The notes under the pieces are model-generated. The model had not been told where the DNA came from and searched no databases. It worked only from the letters and a program-made list of their open reading frames with translations. From assembly GCA_017428625.1 (NCBI GenBank), contig JAFRQM010000029.1, positions 28,348-92,347 on the forward strand: 64,000 nucleotides of DNA. Reading direction: 5' to 3'. Positions 1 to 8,468 of this stretch are shown here, one piece after another (position 1 is the stretch's first letter; each line of letters begins with the position of its first letter). This DNA comes from Clostridia bacterium. Lineage in GTDB: Bacteria > Bacillota > Clostridia > Oscillospirales > Acutalibacteraceae. A program made the position numbers and the translations under genes.

Positions 1-614
1 GTCTTTCGCTTGCGCAGAGCATAAAAAAAGAAAGCCCACGCACTAACATCGTTATTGTTACGGCTTACAGCCAGTATGCGCTTGAGGCGCTTAAACTCTT
101 TGTCAGCGGCTATCTCCTGAAACCTGTTATAGACAGTGATTTGCAGGAAGTTCTCAGCAATCTCAGAAATCCCGTCACGCCCGACACGGCTCAGAAAAAG
201 GTTTTTGTAAAGTGTTTCGGTTTGTTTGATGTGTTTATTGACAACAAGCCGATGAAATTCAAACGCAAAAAAGAAAAGGAAGTGCTGGCATATCTTATTT
301 TCTTAAAAGGGGCTTCCGCCAACAGAGGCGAGGTGTGCAGCACTATTTTTGAGGAGTCATCATCTCCCGAAAAAGATTTTTCCTATCTGAAAACAGTTAT
401 GTCCGCTTTAAAAACAGACTTGCAGAAATACAATATCAGTGATATGCTTATACACAGCAATAATTCCTATTCAATAAATCTTGACACGGTGGACTGCGAT
501 TATTACAATTATCTGCTCGGCAGGGCAGACGGCTTTCATCAATACAACGGCGAGTTTATGAGTCAATACAGCTGGGCGGAGCCGTTCAACTTTGAGCTTG
601 AAAACTATAAATAA
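1..614 (+). CDS. SAPR-type response regulator, 3' part
   Basis: The reading frame is open from the left edge (codons from base 3), so the start lies outside the window. The first 45 or so residues are the end of a receiver domain: the beta4 strand IVIVTAYSQYA carries the conserved Thr and the later LLKPV the conserved Lys-Pro; the phosphoacceptor Asp is off the window. After a linker comes a winged-helix domain (about residues 60-150, from VKCFGLFDVF) of the type seen in two-component SAPR regulators. It probably binds DNA when phosphorylated. A small membrane protein and a PP2C phosphatase follow on the same strand, so it may belong to one signalling operon. A TTG at 141 is internal to the frame and should not be taken as the start. 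Confidence 0.8.
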   Translation, partial: LSLAQSIKKESPRTNIVIVTAYSQYALEALKLFVSGYLLKPVIDSDLQEVLSNLRNPVTPDTAQKKVFVKCFGLFDVFIDNKPMKFKRKKEKEVLAYLIFLKGASANRGEVCSTIFEESSSPEKDFSYLKTVMSALKTDLQKYNISDMLIHSNNSYSINLDTVDCDYYNYLLGRADGFHQYNGEFMSQYSWAEPFNFELENYK

Positions 615-635
615 CAACCGGGAGGAAGAGATAAT

Positions 636-961
636 ATGAAAAAGAAGCGTTTATTTGCATCATAGCGTTTATCGGAACCCTGATGTTTTCGTTCAGTCTT
701 GCAAAAATCATTCCCGACAGGCCTAAAAAACCGGTTGAAAACGTCAGCCGCAACGTTAATTCCGTTTACTGCATTCACTGGGTGCTTGTATTCTGGACGG
801 TTGACCTGTTAATTTACAATATCAAACCCGACCCTTATCTCATACCGATTCCCGCATATTTCCTCGGGCTCGGACTGAGCATACTTTCCATACTGCTTGC
901 GGAGGTTTGGTCGAGGATTAAGTTGAACTGTAAGAGGAAAAAGTATGAGAAGAGAAGGTAG
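636..961 (+). pseudogene. Small three-TM membrane protein, frameshifted near its start
   Basis: A good ribosome site (GGAGG, 621-625) sits 10 bases before ATG 636, but that frame stops after nine codons (TAG 663-665). The hydrophobic protein continues in another frame to TAG 959-961. One extra A in the run of five A's at 639-643 would join the two and give a protein of about 108 residues starting MKKEAFICIIAFIG, with three membrane segments and a basic C-terminus (KRKKYEKRR). This is either a genuine one-base deletion, a homopolymer sequencing or assembly error, or slippage on the A run. Without a repair, only an internal ATG at 683 with no ribosome site remains. It overlaps the next gene by 17 bases. 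No family recognised. Confidence 0.6.
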
Positions 962-2951
962 AATTGCCAGAAGAACGCTTATAGGTCTTATTCTGTTAGC
1001 TGTTATTATTGTTGTTGCAATCAGCACGGCTATTTCCGTTCAGGTCAGAAAAGAGTTTGTTGCAAACTATTCGGACTTTGCTCTGTCTTATGTAAACTCA
1101 GCGGCTGAATATATAGACGGCGACAGAATACAGGAGTATTATAAAACGGGTAAAGCCGATGATTACTATGAGCAAATCCGCCTCTATCTGAATGTTACGG
1201 CAGAAAAAAGCGCCGACTCTGCAAACATACAATACTTTTATGTATTTATTCCCGGCGAAGATGATTTCATTTATATCTGGGACGCAGACGCCAAAGAAGA
1301 AGCAGCCGAACTGCTTGAGCATTACCCTTACAGCGAAGGAGCCAAAGAACAGGCATTCAAGATGCTGAATAAAGAGATAAGCGAAGATGTTCATTATTAT
1401 ATAGATGCTGAATCCGGCGCCGATATTCTGACTGTTTCCACCGGAGTTGAGGACAGCAAAGGGAATACTGTTGCAATTGTTGCGGCGGACCTGTCGGTTA
1501 CCGGTATTAACGACGCGATATCCAAAGTTATCACAGGCGTTATTATTTCCGTTATCGGAATTATGTCTGTGGTGATTATTGCCTATTATCAGGTAATAAG
1601 GCAGAAAATAGTCAATCCCATTGAAACCCTCAACAAAACAACAGAGAATATTATAGAACACATTGAAAATGATGAAACGCTTTCAATAAACATAAGAACA
1701 AACGACGAGCTTGAAAGACTTGCGAATTCTTTTGTTGAAATGAACAAAAGGCTGAAAGAGTATATCCGGCAAAACGCCGTTATTACAGCCGAAAAAGAGA
1801 GAATCGGCGCGGAACTGTCTATTGCGGGCACAATTCAGGAAAACGCAGTTCCCAACATTTTTCCCGCTTTTCCGGAGCGGAAGGATTTTGACATATATGC
1901 CTCTATGACTCCCGCAAAAGAAGTAGGCGGCGATTTTTACAATTTCTTCCTCGTTGACGACGACCACATTGCTCTTGTTATGGCGGATGTTTCGGGCAAG
2001 GGTATTCCCGCAGCGTTGTTTATGATGGTTGCCAACATTCTTATAAGCGACAGAACGCGTATCGGCGGCACACCTGCCGAGATTCTTGAATATGTGAATA
2101 ACAGCATCTGCGCAAATAACGAGGCGGATATGTTTGTAACCGTATGGCTCGGTATTCTTGAACTGTCAACAGGGAAAATGATTGCCGCCAACGCAGGTCA
2201 TGACGACCCTGCCGTTTACCGTAAAGGCGGAGATTTTGAAATAATTAAAAACAGGCACGGCATTGCCATAGGCGCGCTCGGAGGAGTTCATTACAAAAAC
2301 TTTGAAATCCAGCTGAACAAGGGTGATAAAATCTTCCTCTATACCGACGGAGTTCCCGAAGCGACAGATAATAATGAAGAACTGTTTACCATAAGCCGTA
2401 TGGTTCAAGCGCTCAATAATTATAAAAAAGAAAAGCCGCAGGACATTATAGACGGAATAAACAGGAGCGTTATTGACTTTGTCGGCGACGCCCCGCAGTT
2501 TGATGATTTAACAATGCTCTGCCTTGAGCTGATGGAGACGGAAGACGTGGATAATATGTTAACGGTAGAAGCCTTAAACGAAAACCTGCAGACAGTAATG
2601 GATTTTGTTGACGGATTTTTAGAGGAAAACGGCGTTTCAGCTAAAACGCAGATGCAGGTTGACTTATCCGTAGAAGAAATTTTTGTGAACATCGCAAACT
2701 ATGCTTACGGTAACGGCACCGGCACGGCGGAAATATCGGTGAAAAGCGACGGCGGTGAAATAACGGTAATGCTCAAAGACAGCGGGATTCCTTACAACCC
2801 TCTTAAAAAGCCCGACCCGGATATTACACTTTCCACTGAAGAAAGGCCGATTGGCGGACTCGGAATTTTCCTTACGAAAAAAAATATGGACACAGTCACT
2901 TATGAATACAGTAACAATCAGAACATTCTGACAATGACAAAGAAGATATAA
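945..2951 (+). CDS. Membrane-bound SpoIIE/RsbU-like PP2C phosphatase with C-terminal HATPase domain
   Basis: 668 residues. Domains in order: TM1 (about 11-32), an extracytoplasmic sensor of about 160 residues, TM2 (about 195-218), HAMP (about 216-270), SpoIIE-type PP2C (about 310-525) and an RsbW-like HATPase (about 540-668). PP2C metal-site motifs are visible: EVGGDFYNF, MADVSGKGIPAA, LYTDGVPEATD and FDDLTML. The HATPase has an N-box-like EEIFVNIANYAYG and GGLGIF. Such proteins dephosphorylate anti-sigma-factor antagonists; the attached HATPase may bind or phosphorylate the same partner. The ATG lies inside the end of the preceding small gene, with GAGGAAAAA upstream, suggesting coupled translation. 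A terminator follows directly. The signal sensed and the partner protein cannot be read from the sequence. Confidence 0.88.
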   Translation: MRREGRIARRTLIGLILLAVIIVVAISTAISVQVRKEFVANYSDFALSYVNSAAEYIDGDRIQEYYKTGKADDYYEQIRLYLNVTAEKSADSANIQYFYVFIPGEDDFIYIWDADAKEEAAELLEHYPYSEGAKEQAFKMLNKEISEDVHYYIDAESGADILTVSTGVEDSKGNTVAIVAADLSVTGINDAISKVITGVIISVIGIMSVVIIAYYQVIRQKIVNPIETLNKTTENIIEHIENDETLSINIRTNDELERLANSFVEMNKRLKEYIRQNAVITAEKERIGAELSIAGTIQENAVPNIFPAFPERKDFDIYASMTPAKEVGGDFYNFFLVDDDHIALVMADVSGKGIPAALFMMVANILISDRTRIGGTPAEILEYVNNSICANNEADMFVTVWLGILELSTGKMIAANAGHDDPAVYRKGGDFEIIKNRHGIAIGALGGVHYKNFEIQLNKGDKIFLYTDGVPEATDNNEELFTISRMVQALNNYKKEKPQDIIDGINRSVIDFVGDAPQFDDLTMLCLELMETEDVDNMLTVEALNENLQTVMDFVDGFLEENGVSAKTQMQVDLSVEEIFVNIANYAYGNGTGTAEISVKSDGGEITVMLKDSGIPYNPLKKPDPDITLSTEERPIGGLGIFLTKKNMDTVTYEYSNNQNILTMTKKI

Positions 2952-2959
2952 TGATAAAA

Positions 2960-2993
2960 GCTCACAGGTTTATAAAACCCGTGAGCCTTTTTT
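2960..2993 (+). terminator. Rho-independent terminator
   Basis: GCTCACAGGTTT pairs with AAACCCGTGAGC and a T run follows. It ends the response-regulator/phosphatase operon. Confidence 0.85.
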
Positions 2994-3018
2994 GATATTC
3001 AGGCGCAGCCTGCCCTCT

Positions 3019-3453
3019 TTATTTTGTTGCCTTGACATATTCCGTCATTTCATCTGCGGAAACGCCTCCGGTGGATTCATTGAGAATGATTGTATATACA
3101 TAATTATTCTCATTCCACAAAGCAAAATAAACATTACCGTCCCTGCCTTTGAAAGTGACGATATTGCCGTCAATGTTCTGCTTGCTCTCTTCACTGTATT
3201 CCCCGGCGGGTCTGCTGCTTACAGCGGCATAGGTTTTTCTTATACTGCCGGCATCACCGTATGTAATCTCAATCGTGCTTCCGTTTGAGGAATATCCGGT
3301 TTCGGGATAACCCGCCAACCTGTCTGTATAAACAATACCGAAATCCGCGTTTTTCTTTGCTTCCTCTATTGTATCGTAACTTTTGATATTGCCGCCATTT
3401 ACAGCATCGGAATTCTTCAGATATATTACCGTAATAATTGCCGCAATGCTCAC
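3019..3453 (-). CDS. DUF4367-like membrane-anchored protein with disrupted N-terminus
   Basis: The extracytoplasmic part resembles the DUF4367 family, small Firmicutes proteins of unknown function: ITYGDAGSIRKTY, then IVTFKGRDGNVYFALW, then an end built like VYTIIL...SADEMTEYVKA. The start is odd. Reading upstream of the GTG at 3453 the frame stays open through KIILVAVAVAV, a normal half of a membrane anchor, to an ATG at 3487-3489, but that ATG is followed at once by TAG (3484-3486). The natural protein therefore probably began near 3489. The GTG at 3453 keeps only half the hydrophobic segment and has no clear ribosome site. See the plus-strand neighbour for the shared breakpoint. Confidence 0.5.
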   Translation of the reverse strand: MSIAAIITVIYLKNSDAVNGGNIKSYDTIEEAKKNADFGIVYTDRLAGYPETGYSSNGSTIEITYGDAGSIRKTYAAVSSRPAGEYSEESKQNIDGNIVTFKGRDGNVYFALWNENNYVYTIILNESTGGVSADEMTEYVKATK

Positions 3454-3490
3454 GGCAACAGCAACAGCAACAAGAATAATTTTCTACATA

Positions 3491-4045
3491 GTGGACTATA
3501 CCCCCATTCCCGGTTATATCATTGATGAAAAAGATTTAATCGGGTATAATGCCAAAGGTGAAAAAGTCGTGCTGAAAAACCAAACAGCATACTACAAAGC
3601 CGTAACGTGCAACAGAACCGAAAACGATGATTTCTTTAATGTGCTCGGCACCTGCTCTGATATGAACGGCGATGTCGGCAGGCAGTGGCTTGCGCTTTAT
3701 GCCGTAAAGAACGAGCTTATGGAGCCTGTTCTGGCAAGTTCGCTTGTTGCAAAAGTGTTTGCCAAATCCGGCGATGTTAAAATACCCGACGGATATGAAA
3801 CGGGTATTCATATGTTCGGCTCGGATGCCCCGTTCAACCTGAACAGCAGCCTTTACGACTGGGCAAAAGACGCCCCGGGCGTTTATATCTACTTTAAAAC
3901 TGAAAGCGCTTCCGCAAGCACATCAGGCACGAATTATTCAACAGGCGTGTTGGCAATTACCAGCGGCGCAGGCGCCGTTATCGGCGCGGTTGTTACATCG
4001 CTTTTAATAAAAGCAAAAAGAAAGAACAGCGAAAGCAAAGCATAA
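3491..4045 (+). CDS. Hypothetical protein with C-terminal membrane anchor, 5' end missing
   Basis: About 184 residues if started at GTG 3491. The body has no family I recognise. The C-terminus has a Ser/Thr/Gly-rich linker, one membrane segment (about VLAITSGAGAVIGAVV) and a basic tail (KAKRKNSESKA), the layout of an exported, C-terminally anchored protein. Such a protein needs a signal peptide, and none is present. The frame stays open further left (to 3383), but there it only mirrors the opposite gene, and no ribosome site precedes either start. I infer that the 5' half has been lost by a rearrangement or misassembly joining here. Confidence 0.5.
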   Translation: MDYTPIPGYIIDEKDLIGYNAKGEKVVLKNQTAYYKAVTCNRTENDDFFNVLGTCSDMNGDVGRQWLALYAVKNELMEPVLASSLVAKVFAKSGDVKIPDGYETGIHMFGSDAPFNLNSSLYDWAKDAPGVYIYFKTESASASTSGTNYSTGVLAITSGAGAVIGAVVTSLLIKAKRKNSESKA

Positions 4046-4265
4046 AACCGATTGACTTTTGCTCCGTAAACATCATTGAAAAAAGAGATAACAACAAAAA
4101 TGACAAGGAAAAGAAAGAAGGAAGTGCATATATTTTTTTAAATAAGTTTTAAAGCGAACGATGATTTTTATTACCGTCAAAATGTGTCCAAAAAAATGGC
4201 CCAAAATTGACTATTTAAACCCCATTAAACCCTGCAAAACCGAAAAATGAGCAAAATAAGCAAAG

Positions 4266-4313
4266 AAAAAATCCCGGTGTTAAAAGGCTGAAACGCCTTG
4301 AAAACACCGGGAT
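4266..4313 (-). terminator. Terminator behind the tRNA-Leu pair
   Basis: On the minus strand AACACCGGGAT ends an 11-bp stem (arms 4271-4281 and 4303-4313, enclosing a second small stem) and is followed by T's (A run 4266-4270). It ends transcription of tRNA-Leu(CAG). The 220 bases to its left (4046-4265) are AT-rich and hold no gene that I can see. Confidence 0.75.
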
Positions 4314-4319
4314 TTATCG

Positions 4320-4406
4320 TGGTGCGGGTAACAGGACTTGAACCTGCACAGCCTTGCGACCATTAGAACCTGAATCTAACGCGTCTGCCAATTCCGCCAT
4401 ACCCGC
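4320..4406 (-). tRNA. tRNA-Leu (CAG)
   Basis: The minus strand gives an 87-base class II tRNA starting GCGGGTATGGCGGAATTGG and ending CCGCACCA, with CCA encoded. The anticodon stem TTAGA/TCTAA encloses TTCAGGT, anticodon CAG. A long variable arm and the T-loop GTTCAAGTC are present. The acceptor stem GCGGGTA pairs with TACCCGC. Confidence 0.95.
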
Positions 4407-4470
4407 GAATATTGCCGTTATTTTTACACGGCACGGCAGCCGAGTCGGAACTTTTTACGGTTTAATCCGA

Positions 4471-4499
4471 AAAAAATTGAGGGTTCCTGAGGAACCCTC
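4471..4499 (-). terminator. Terminator between the two tRNA-Leu genes
   Basis: A perfect nine-base stem, GAGGGTTCC with GGAACCCTC around loop TGA, is followed on the minus strand by a run of T's (4471-4477). It lies just downstream of tRNA-Leu(GAG), so tRNA-Leu(CAG) may depend on read-through or on its own promoter. Confidence 0.75.
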
Positions 4500-4501
4500 T
4501 C

Positions 4502-4586
4502 TGGTGCGAGAGACGGGACTTGAACCCGTACGTCGCTAAACACACGCCCCTCAAACGTGCGCGTCTGCCTATTCCGCCACTCTCGC
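4502..4586 (-). tRNA. tRNA-Leu (GAG)
   Basis: An 85-base class II tRNA on the minus strand, starting GCGAGAGTGGCGGAATAGG and ending CTCGCACCA. The anticodon stem CACGT/GCGTG encloses TTGAGGG, anticodon GAG. The acceptor GCGAGAG pairs with CTCTCGC, the T-loop is GTTCAAGTC, and CCA is encoded. Confidence 0.95.
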
Positions 4587-4600
4587 TCGGAACGGTTGTT

Positions 4601-4629
4601 ATTATAACAAACCGTTATTACAAAGTCAA
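4601..4629 (-). promoter_or_regulatory. Sigma-A-type promoter of tRNA-Leu(GAG)
   Basis: On the minus strand TTGACT is followed after 17 bases by TATAAT, about 15 bases before the tRNA 5' end, giving a very short leader. Confidence 0.8.
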
Positions 4630-4653
4630 GATTTTTTTATTATTTTTTTAAAT

Positions 4654-5625
4654 TTATAATAAAGCGTCAAGACAGAGCCTGATGAGGTCGTTAACATCTG
4701 CAGTTGCGAGGCAGGTAACTGTGTCGGAAGCTCCGTAATAAATCTTTACTTCTCCGCTGTCTTCGAGAATCATTCCGCACGGAAAAATCGCATCTTTTCT
4801 GAATCCGTTCTTTAATTCATAATCACGGTCACATACAATAAGAGGGTCATTATATATACCTTTGATGATGGATGGGTCTTCAAGGTCGGTGAGCATAATA
4901 CCTGCGAAATATTCCTTTTGCCATTTTTCCTCCCATCCGTTTTTTCCTTTTGATTTATCGAGAATAACGGCGTGAAAAAGTGTAAGCCATCCTTTTTCAG
5001 TTCTGACCGGAGGAGCAGCGGGACCGACCTTGTTATTTGCAAAAGATACATCCTCTACTGCCAGAACAAGTCTGTTTTTTCCCCAATAAATCAAATCAGG
5101 TGATTCACCTATCCACATATCAAACCTGTCAATCCCGCGTGAATAAACGGGCATCGGGCGTTCGTATCTTATAAAATTTCCACCGATTTTTTCGGGGAAA
5201 AGCACAAGGTTTCTGTTATCGGGAACAGTAAGCGAAATGACTTCAATATTCTCAAAATCTTCTGTAACACCGATTCCGCCGCGAAGGCCGTGCGCAGTGT
5301 CAGCGGCAAAGCAGACATAACATCTGCCGTCAATTTCGGTAATTCTCGGGTCATAAATACGCTTGATTTCTTTGCCTTCAATTTTGTTGACGGGCAGGGG
5401 AGAGACTTCCCATTTTATTCCGTCATCGCTTGTTGCAATACCAATATTTGTGCCGTCAAGTTTTTGAGCGTCAAAATCTCCGTAGTCGTTACGGAACATC
5501 ATTACATATTTGCCGTTATGCTTAATTACTCCCGCATTGAAAACAAGGCAGGAATTATAAGGAACATCTTTTCTTGTAAGCACGGGGAATGGGTATTTTT
5601 TAATAACATCGCTTGTTTTATACAT
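4654..5625 (-). CDS. GH130-family beta-mannoside phosphorylase or hydrolase
   Basis: 323 residues, a usual GH130 length, predicted five-bladed beta-propeller. Motifs: VFNAGVIKHNGKYVMMFRND near the start, YDPRI (containing the family's conserved Asp) around residue 92, RYERPMPVYS, KVGPAAPPVRTEKGW, and IFPCGMI with IYYGASDTV near the end. Family members cleave beta-mannosidic linkages, usually by phosphate to give mannose 1-phosphate, in the cytoplasm; no signal peptide is seen. It is the last gene of a four-gene operon and starts directly after the stop of the isomerase gene. With GH92 upstream, manno-oligosaccharide or N-glycan core processing is likely. The exact linkage cannot be read from the sequence. 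Confidence 0.85.
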   Translation of the reverse strand: MYKTSDVIKKYPFPVLTRKDVPYNSCLVFNAGVIKHNGKYVMMFRNDYGDFDAQKLDGTNIGIATSDDGIKWEVSPLPVNKIEGKEIKRIYDPRITEIDGRCYVCFAADTAHGLRGGIGVTEDFENIEVISLTVPDNRNLVLFPEKIGGNFIRYERPMPVYSRGIDRFDMWIGESPDLIYWGKNRLVLAVEDVSFANNKVGPAAPPVRTEKGWLTLFHAVILDKSKGKNGWEEKWQKEYFAGIMLTDLEDPSIIKGIYNDPLIVCDRDYELKNGFRKDAIFPCGMILEDSGEVKIYYGASDTVTCLATADVNDLIRLCLDALL

Positions 5626-6408
5626 TTATTGATTCTCCAGTTCTTTCATATATTCCCAGGATTGTCTTGTTGCTTCAAACGCATCTCCGTTTATCCAGTC
5701 GCAATCCTGCTCATACATAATATAGGGAATGTCGAGATCAGCGGCAGCCTCATAACACGCTTTAAGGTCAACTTTACCCTTGCCGAGCGAGACAAACTTT
5801 CTGTTTTCGTCTCGGTCAATTATGTAGTCTTTAAAATGCAAAACTTTTACTCTGCCTTTCATTTTTTCAAGAACTTCAACAGGGTTAAAACCGGCATAAT
5901 GAATCCAGGCAACATCCGGTATAAAATGAATAAGTTCCGGATCGCTTTCGTTTAGAAGAAGATCCATCATCGTTTTTCTGCTGTCTTCAAGCGACTTGAA
6001 TTCAAAGTCATGGTTATGGTAGTTAAAAGTCATTCCGTTTGCTTTGAGTTCTTTGCCTATCAGGGACAGAGTTTTGATAAAATCACGGACTCTGTCTGTT
6101 GTGCCCCTGCATTCGGGGGGCGCAGCTCCAAGACCGAGAGCATCGCAGCCGATTGTTTTGTGTTCGGAAATAAGGCTGTTCAGATCTTTTGTCATTTTTT
6201 CAAAGCTTTTATGAGTTACACAGACTTTTATTCCTGCTGAGTCAAGCGCTTCTTTCTGCTTTTCGGCAGGGATATCGCCTATGGCGGAAATCTGAACATC
6301 TCTAACTCCCATTTCAGCAAGCTTTTGCAAAGTTGAGATGAAATCCTCCGCTGTCTGACAATAATCTCTCAGAGTGTAGAGTTGAATGCCCATAACAGGT
6401 TTAAGCAT
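5626..6408 (-). CDS. Sugar phosphate isomerase/epimerase family protein (TIM barrel)
   Basis: 260 residues of the xylose-isomerase-like TIM-barrel family. The N-terminal GIQLYTLRD is typical. Candidate metal ligands or active-site residues lie in NYHNHDFEF, IPDVAWIHYAG, VLHFKDY and IMYEQDCDW. Members isomerise or epimerise free or phosphorylated sugars, and some oxidise or cleave keto-glycosides; the substrate here is unknown. The start has an AGGAGA site (6414-6419). It sits between the GH92 and GH130 genes with a 12-base gap upstream and no gap downstream, so it probably processes a sugar released by those enzymes. Confidence 0.85.
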   Translation of the reverse strand: MLKPVMGIQLYTLRDYCQTAEDFISTLQKLAEMGVRDVQISAIGDIPAEKQKEALDSAGIKVCVTHKSFEKMTKDLNSLISEHKTIGCDALGLGAAPPECRGTTDRVRDFIKTLSLIGKELKANGMTFNYHNHDFEFKSLEDSRKTMMDLLLNESDPELIHFIPDVAWIHYAGFNPVEVLEKMKGRVKVLHFKDYIIDRDENRKFVSLGKGKVDLKACYEAAADLDIPYIMYEQDCDWINGDAFEATRQSWEYMKELENQ

Positions 6409-6420
6409 AATGATTCTCCT

Positions 6421-8457
6421 TTATTGTTTGATATTTGTCATTTCAAATTCAATTGTTCCGCCTTTTACAAGTTCTGACGCTTCAATTCTGAAACCGTCAA
6501 TAATAACACCGTTGAATTTTAATGATTTTACATAGATGTTTTCATCGGAGTTATTTTTTACACTGATATTTAGAATGTTGCCGTTGAAGAGTTTTATGTT
6601 TGCTTTGTCAATCAGCGGGGAACCTGCCAGAAACAGATTCTGACCGGCTACAGGGAATAGTCCGAGAGTTGCGAAAATATAATAAGATGAAAGCGCGCCT
6701 GAGTCGTTGTTTCCGGGAAGACCTCCTCGGCCTTCGGTAAACATATATTTCATACCGCTTCTGATAATTTCGCAGGTTCTGTCGTGCCTGCCGGCATATA
6801 TGTATGAAAACGGGGCTTCTGTGTCGGATTCGTTGTTAAAGCCTTCAAATCTTCCAAGCCCGAGCCCTTTGCTGACAGGTTCATAATTGAAAGGGTCGGT
6901 GGGCTGAATAACATCTTGCGCACAATAACCGAAAAAGTCATCCAGCAGTTTAACGAATTTATCTTTTCCTCCTGCTAGTTCAATGCGTTCTTCCATATTG
7001 ACCATCTGTCTGAAGGAATAATTGTAAAGGCTGCCTTCATAATATACGCCTTCATCTTTTAGCATCCCTGTTTCAGGTGAATATGCTTCAGTCCATTTTT
7101 TCGCAAGGGGAATGAGTTTTTCATAAATATCGTTTCTGCCGATTTCGGCGGCTGTCTGTGCGGCGAGGGCGCAGGCGTCTGACATATCCAGAAAGAAGGT
7201 GTATGAACTGCATTTTCCGTCAACGGTAAAATCTTTTTTGCTCTCCGAAAAAGCGTCTTTGCAAATTGCATCCAGCATTTCGTTTGCATCGGTTATGATT
7301 CCGTAACGGTATGCTGTCAGCAACACATAAGCCCCGAGCATTCTCGCCTGCGTTGAATGGTTCATATAGTTGTCGCTTATGCCGATGCTGTTGGGTATTT
7401 CACCCAAAGCCCTGCTTGTGTTTATAAGTGTTCGCACTGCTTTTTTGCCTGTATCTTTCTGAGTCAGCAAAATAAGCGGAAGCGCAGTTTTATACATATC
7501 CCATAAAGTTGCTAAATCAACACAGAAATCTTCATCATCATAAATAAAACTTTCACCCGACCAATCGCAGGGCTTAATTAAAGAATGATAAAGATTTGAG
7601 TAAAAAATCCTTTTGATTTTTTCATCTTTTACTTCAACATCAAAACCCGATAGAATATTGTTCCATTTGCTGTATGACTGTTTTTTTATACTGTTAAAGG
7701 AGTAAATACTTTTCAGGTTTTCAGTTGCTTTTTCATAGCTTTTTAGTGAAAGCGAAACAGACAGCAATGCCTGTTTCCCAAAATTATTTATTATTATAAT
7801 ATTATTATCTATTGTCGCTGTTCCGTTATGTGATACAGCAAAATATATTTTTATCCCTTCAATAACAGCAGATGCTGAAATCATTCCGTCTGTCAGACAA
7901 ACAGACAGTCCGGCAACCGTTTCCTTTTCGCATCCGGGAATCCTCAGACCGTTGTTACCGAAATCGATTTCAACTGTTCCGCCTTCTTCATCAAAAGTGT
8001 ATCTGTGATAAGCGTTTTTTTTGCTTGCAGTCAATTCACATTTTATTCCATCGAGAAAACAGGAATAGTATCCCGGCTCTGCAAACTCTTTTTCAGGTAT
8101 TCTTCTTACATCTGAATCAGCGGCTTTCGGAGTTACAAGCGCATAATTATAATAATACCCGATTGCGCCTGTTCCGCTTTGCTGAAGATGAGCAAAGCCA
8201 AGCAAGCCCTTACCCTCTTCAAAATGAGCGGGGCGAGAATGTGAGTTTTCTTTATGGTCGCCGTAACCGGTTGGATATCCTCCCGAATAAGGGGAGACAC
8301 TCATTGCGCCGAAAGGAACACAAGCAGCCGGGCTTGTGTTACCGCAACCGGCTTTTATAAAGAACCATTTCGCGGCAATACCTTCAGGTTTAGGTAGATC
8401 TATCTCTCCGCAGCCGTGAAAAACATTTACATATTTGCAGTAATCCGTGTTATTCAC
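6421..8457 (-). CDS. GH92-family exo-alpha-mannosidase
   Basis: 678 residues, close to the usual 700-760 of GH92 calcium-dependent alpha-mannosidases that trim alpha-1,2/1,3/1,4/1,6-linked mannose. Motifs: NTSPAACVPFGAMSVSPYSGG, GFAHLQQSGTGAIGYYYNY, TLWDMYKTALPLILL, and near the C-terminus LPGNNDSGALSSYYIFATLG with GLFPVAGQNLFLAGSP. There is no signal peptide, while many GH92 enzymes (for example in Bacteroides) are exported, so this one probably acts on imported oligosaccharides. It follows the gene at 8469-10661 by 11 bases and precedes the isomerase gene by 12, a tight operon. Confidence 0.92.
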   Translation of the reverse strand: MNNTDYCKYVNVFHGCGEIDLPKPEGIAAKWFFIKAGCGNTSPAACVPFGAMSVSPYSGGYPTGYGDHKENSHSRPAHFEEGKGLLGFAHLQQSGTGAIGYYYNYALVTPKAADSDVRRIPEKEFAEPGYYSCFLDGIKCELTASKKNAYHRYTFDEEGGTVEIDFGNNGLRIPGCEKETVAGLSVCLTDGMISASAVIEGIKIYFAVSHNGTATIDNNIIIINNFGKQALLSVSLSLKSYEKATENLKSIYSFNSIKKQSYSKWNNILSGFDVEVKDEKIKRIFYSNLYHSLIKPCDWSGESFIYDDEDFCVDLATLWDMYKTALPLILLTQKDTGKKAVRTLINTSRALGEIPNSIGISDNYMNHSTQARMLGAYVLLTAYRYGIITDANEMLDAICKDAFSESKKDFTVDGKCSSYTFFLDMSDACALAAQTAAEIGRNDIYEKLIPLAKKWTEAYSPETGMLKDEGVYYEGSLYNYSFRQMVNMEERIELAGGKDKFVKLLDDFFGYCAQDVIQPTDPFNYEPVSKGLGLGRFEGFNNESDTEAPFSYIYAGRHDRTCEIIRSGMKYMFTEGRGGLPGNNDSGALSSYYIFATLGLFPVAGQNLFLAGSPLIDKANIKLFNGNILNISVKNNSDENIYVKSLKFNGVIIDGFRIEASELVKGGTIEFEMTNIKQ

Positions 8458-8468
8458 CTCGTCAGGTA

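Noticed and set aside
1098..1661. A 187-codon minus-strand ORF in the phosphatase gene
   Set aside because: Antisense to the sensor domain, Asn/Ile-rich without domain pattern, no start signals.
5290..5955. A 221-codon plus-strand ORF across the GH130/isomerase boundary
   Set aside because: It is antisense to two well-supported genes, has no ribosome site, and its product has no coherent domain.
7872..8360. A 162-codon plus-strand ORF inside the GH92 gene
   Set aside because: It is the mirror of GH92 codons; composition (Arg/Phe/Leu-rich) and lack of a ribosome site mark it as a shadow.
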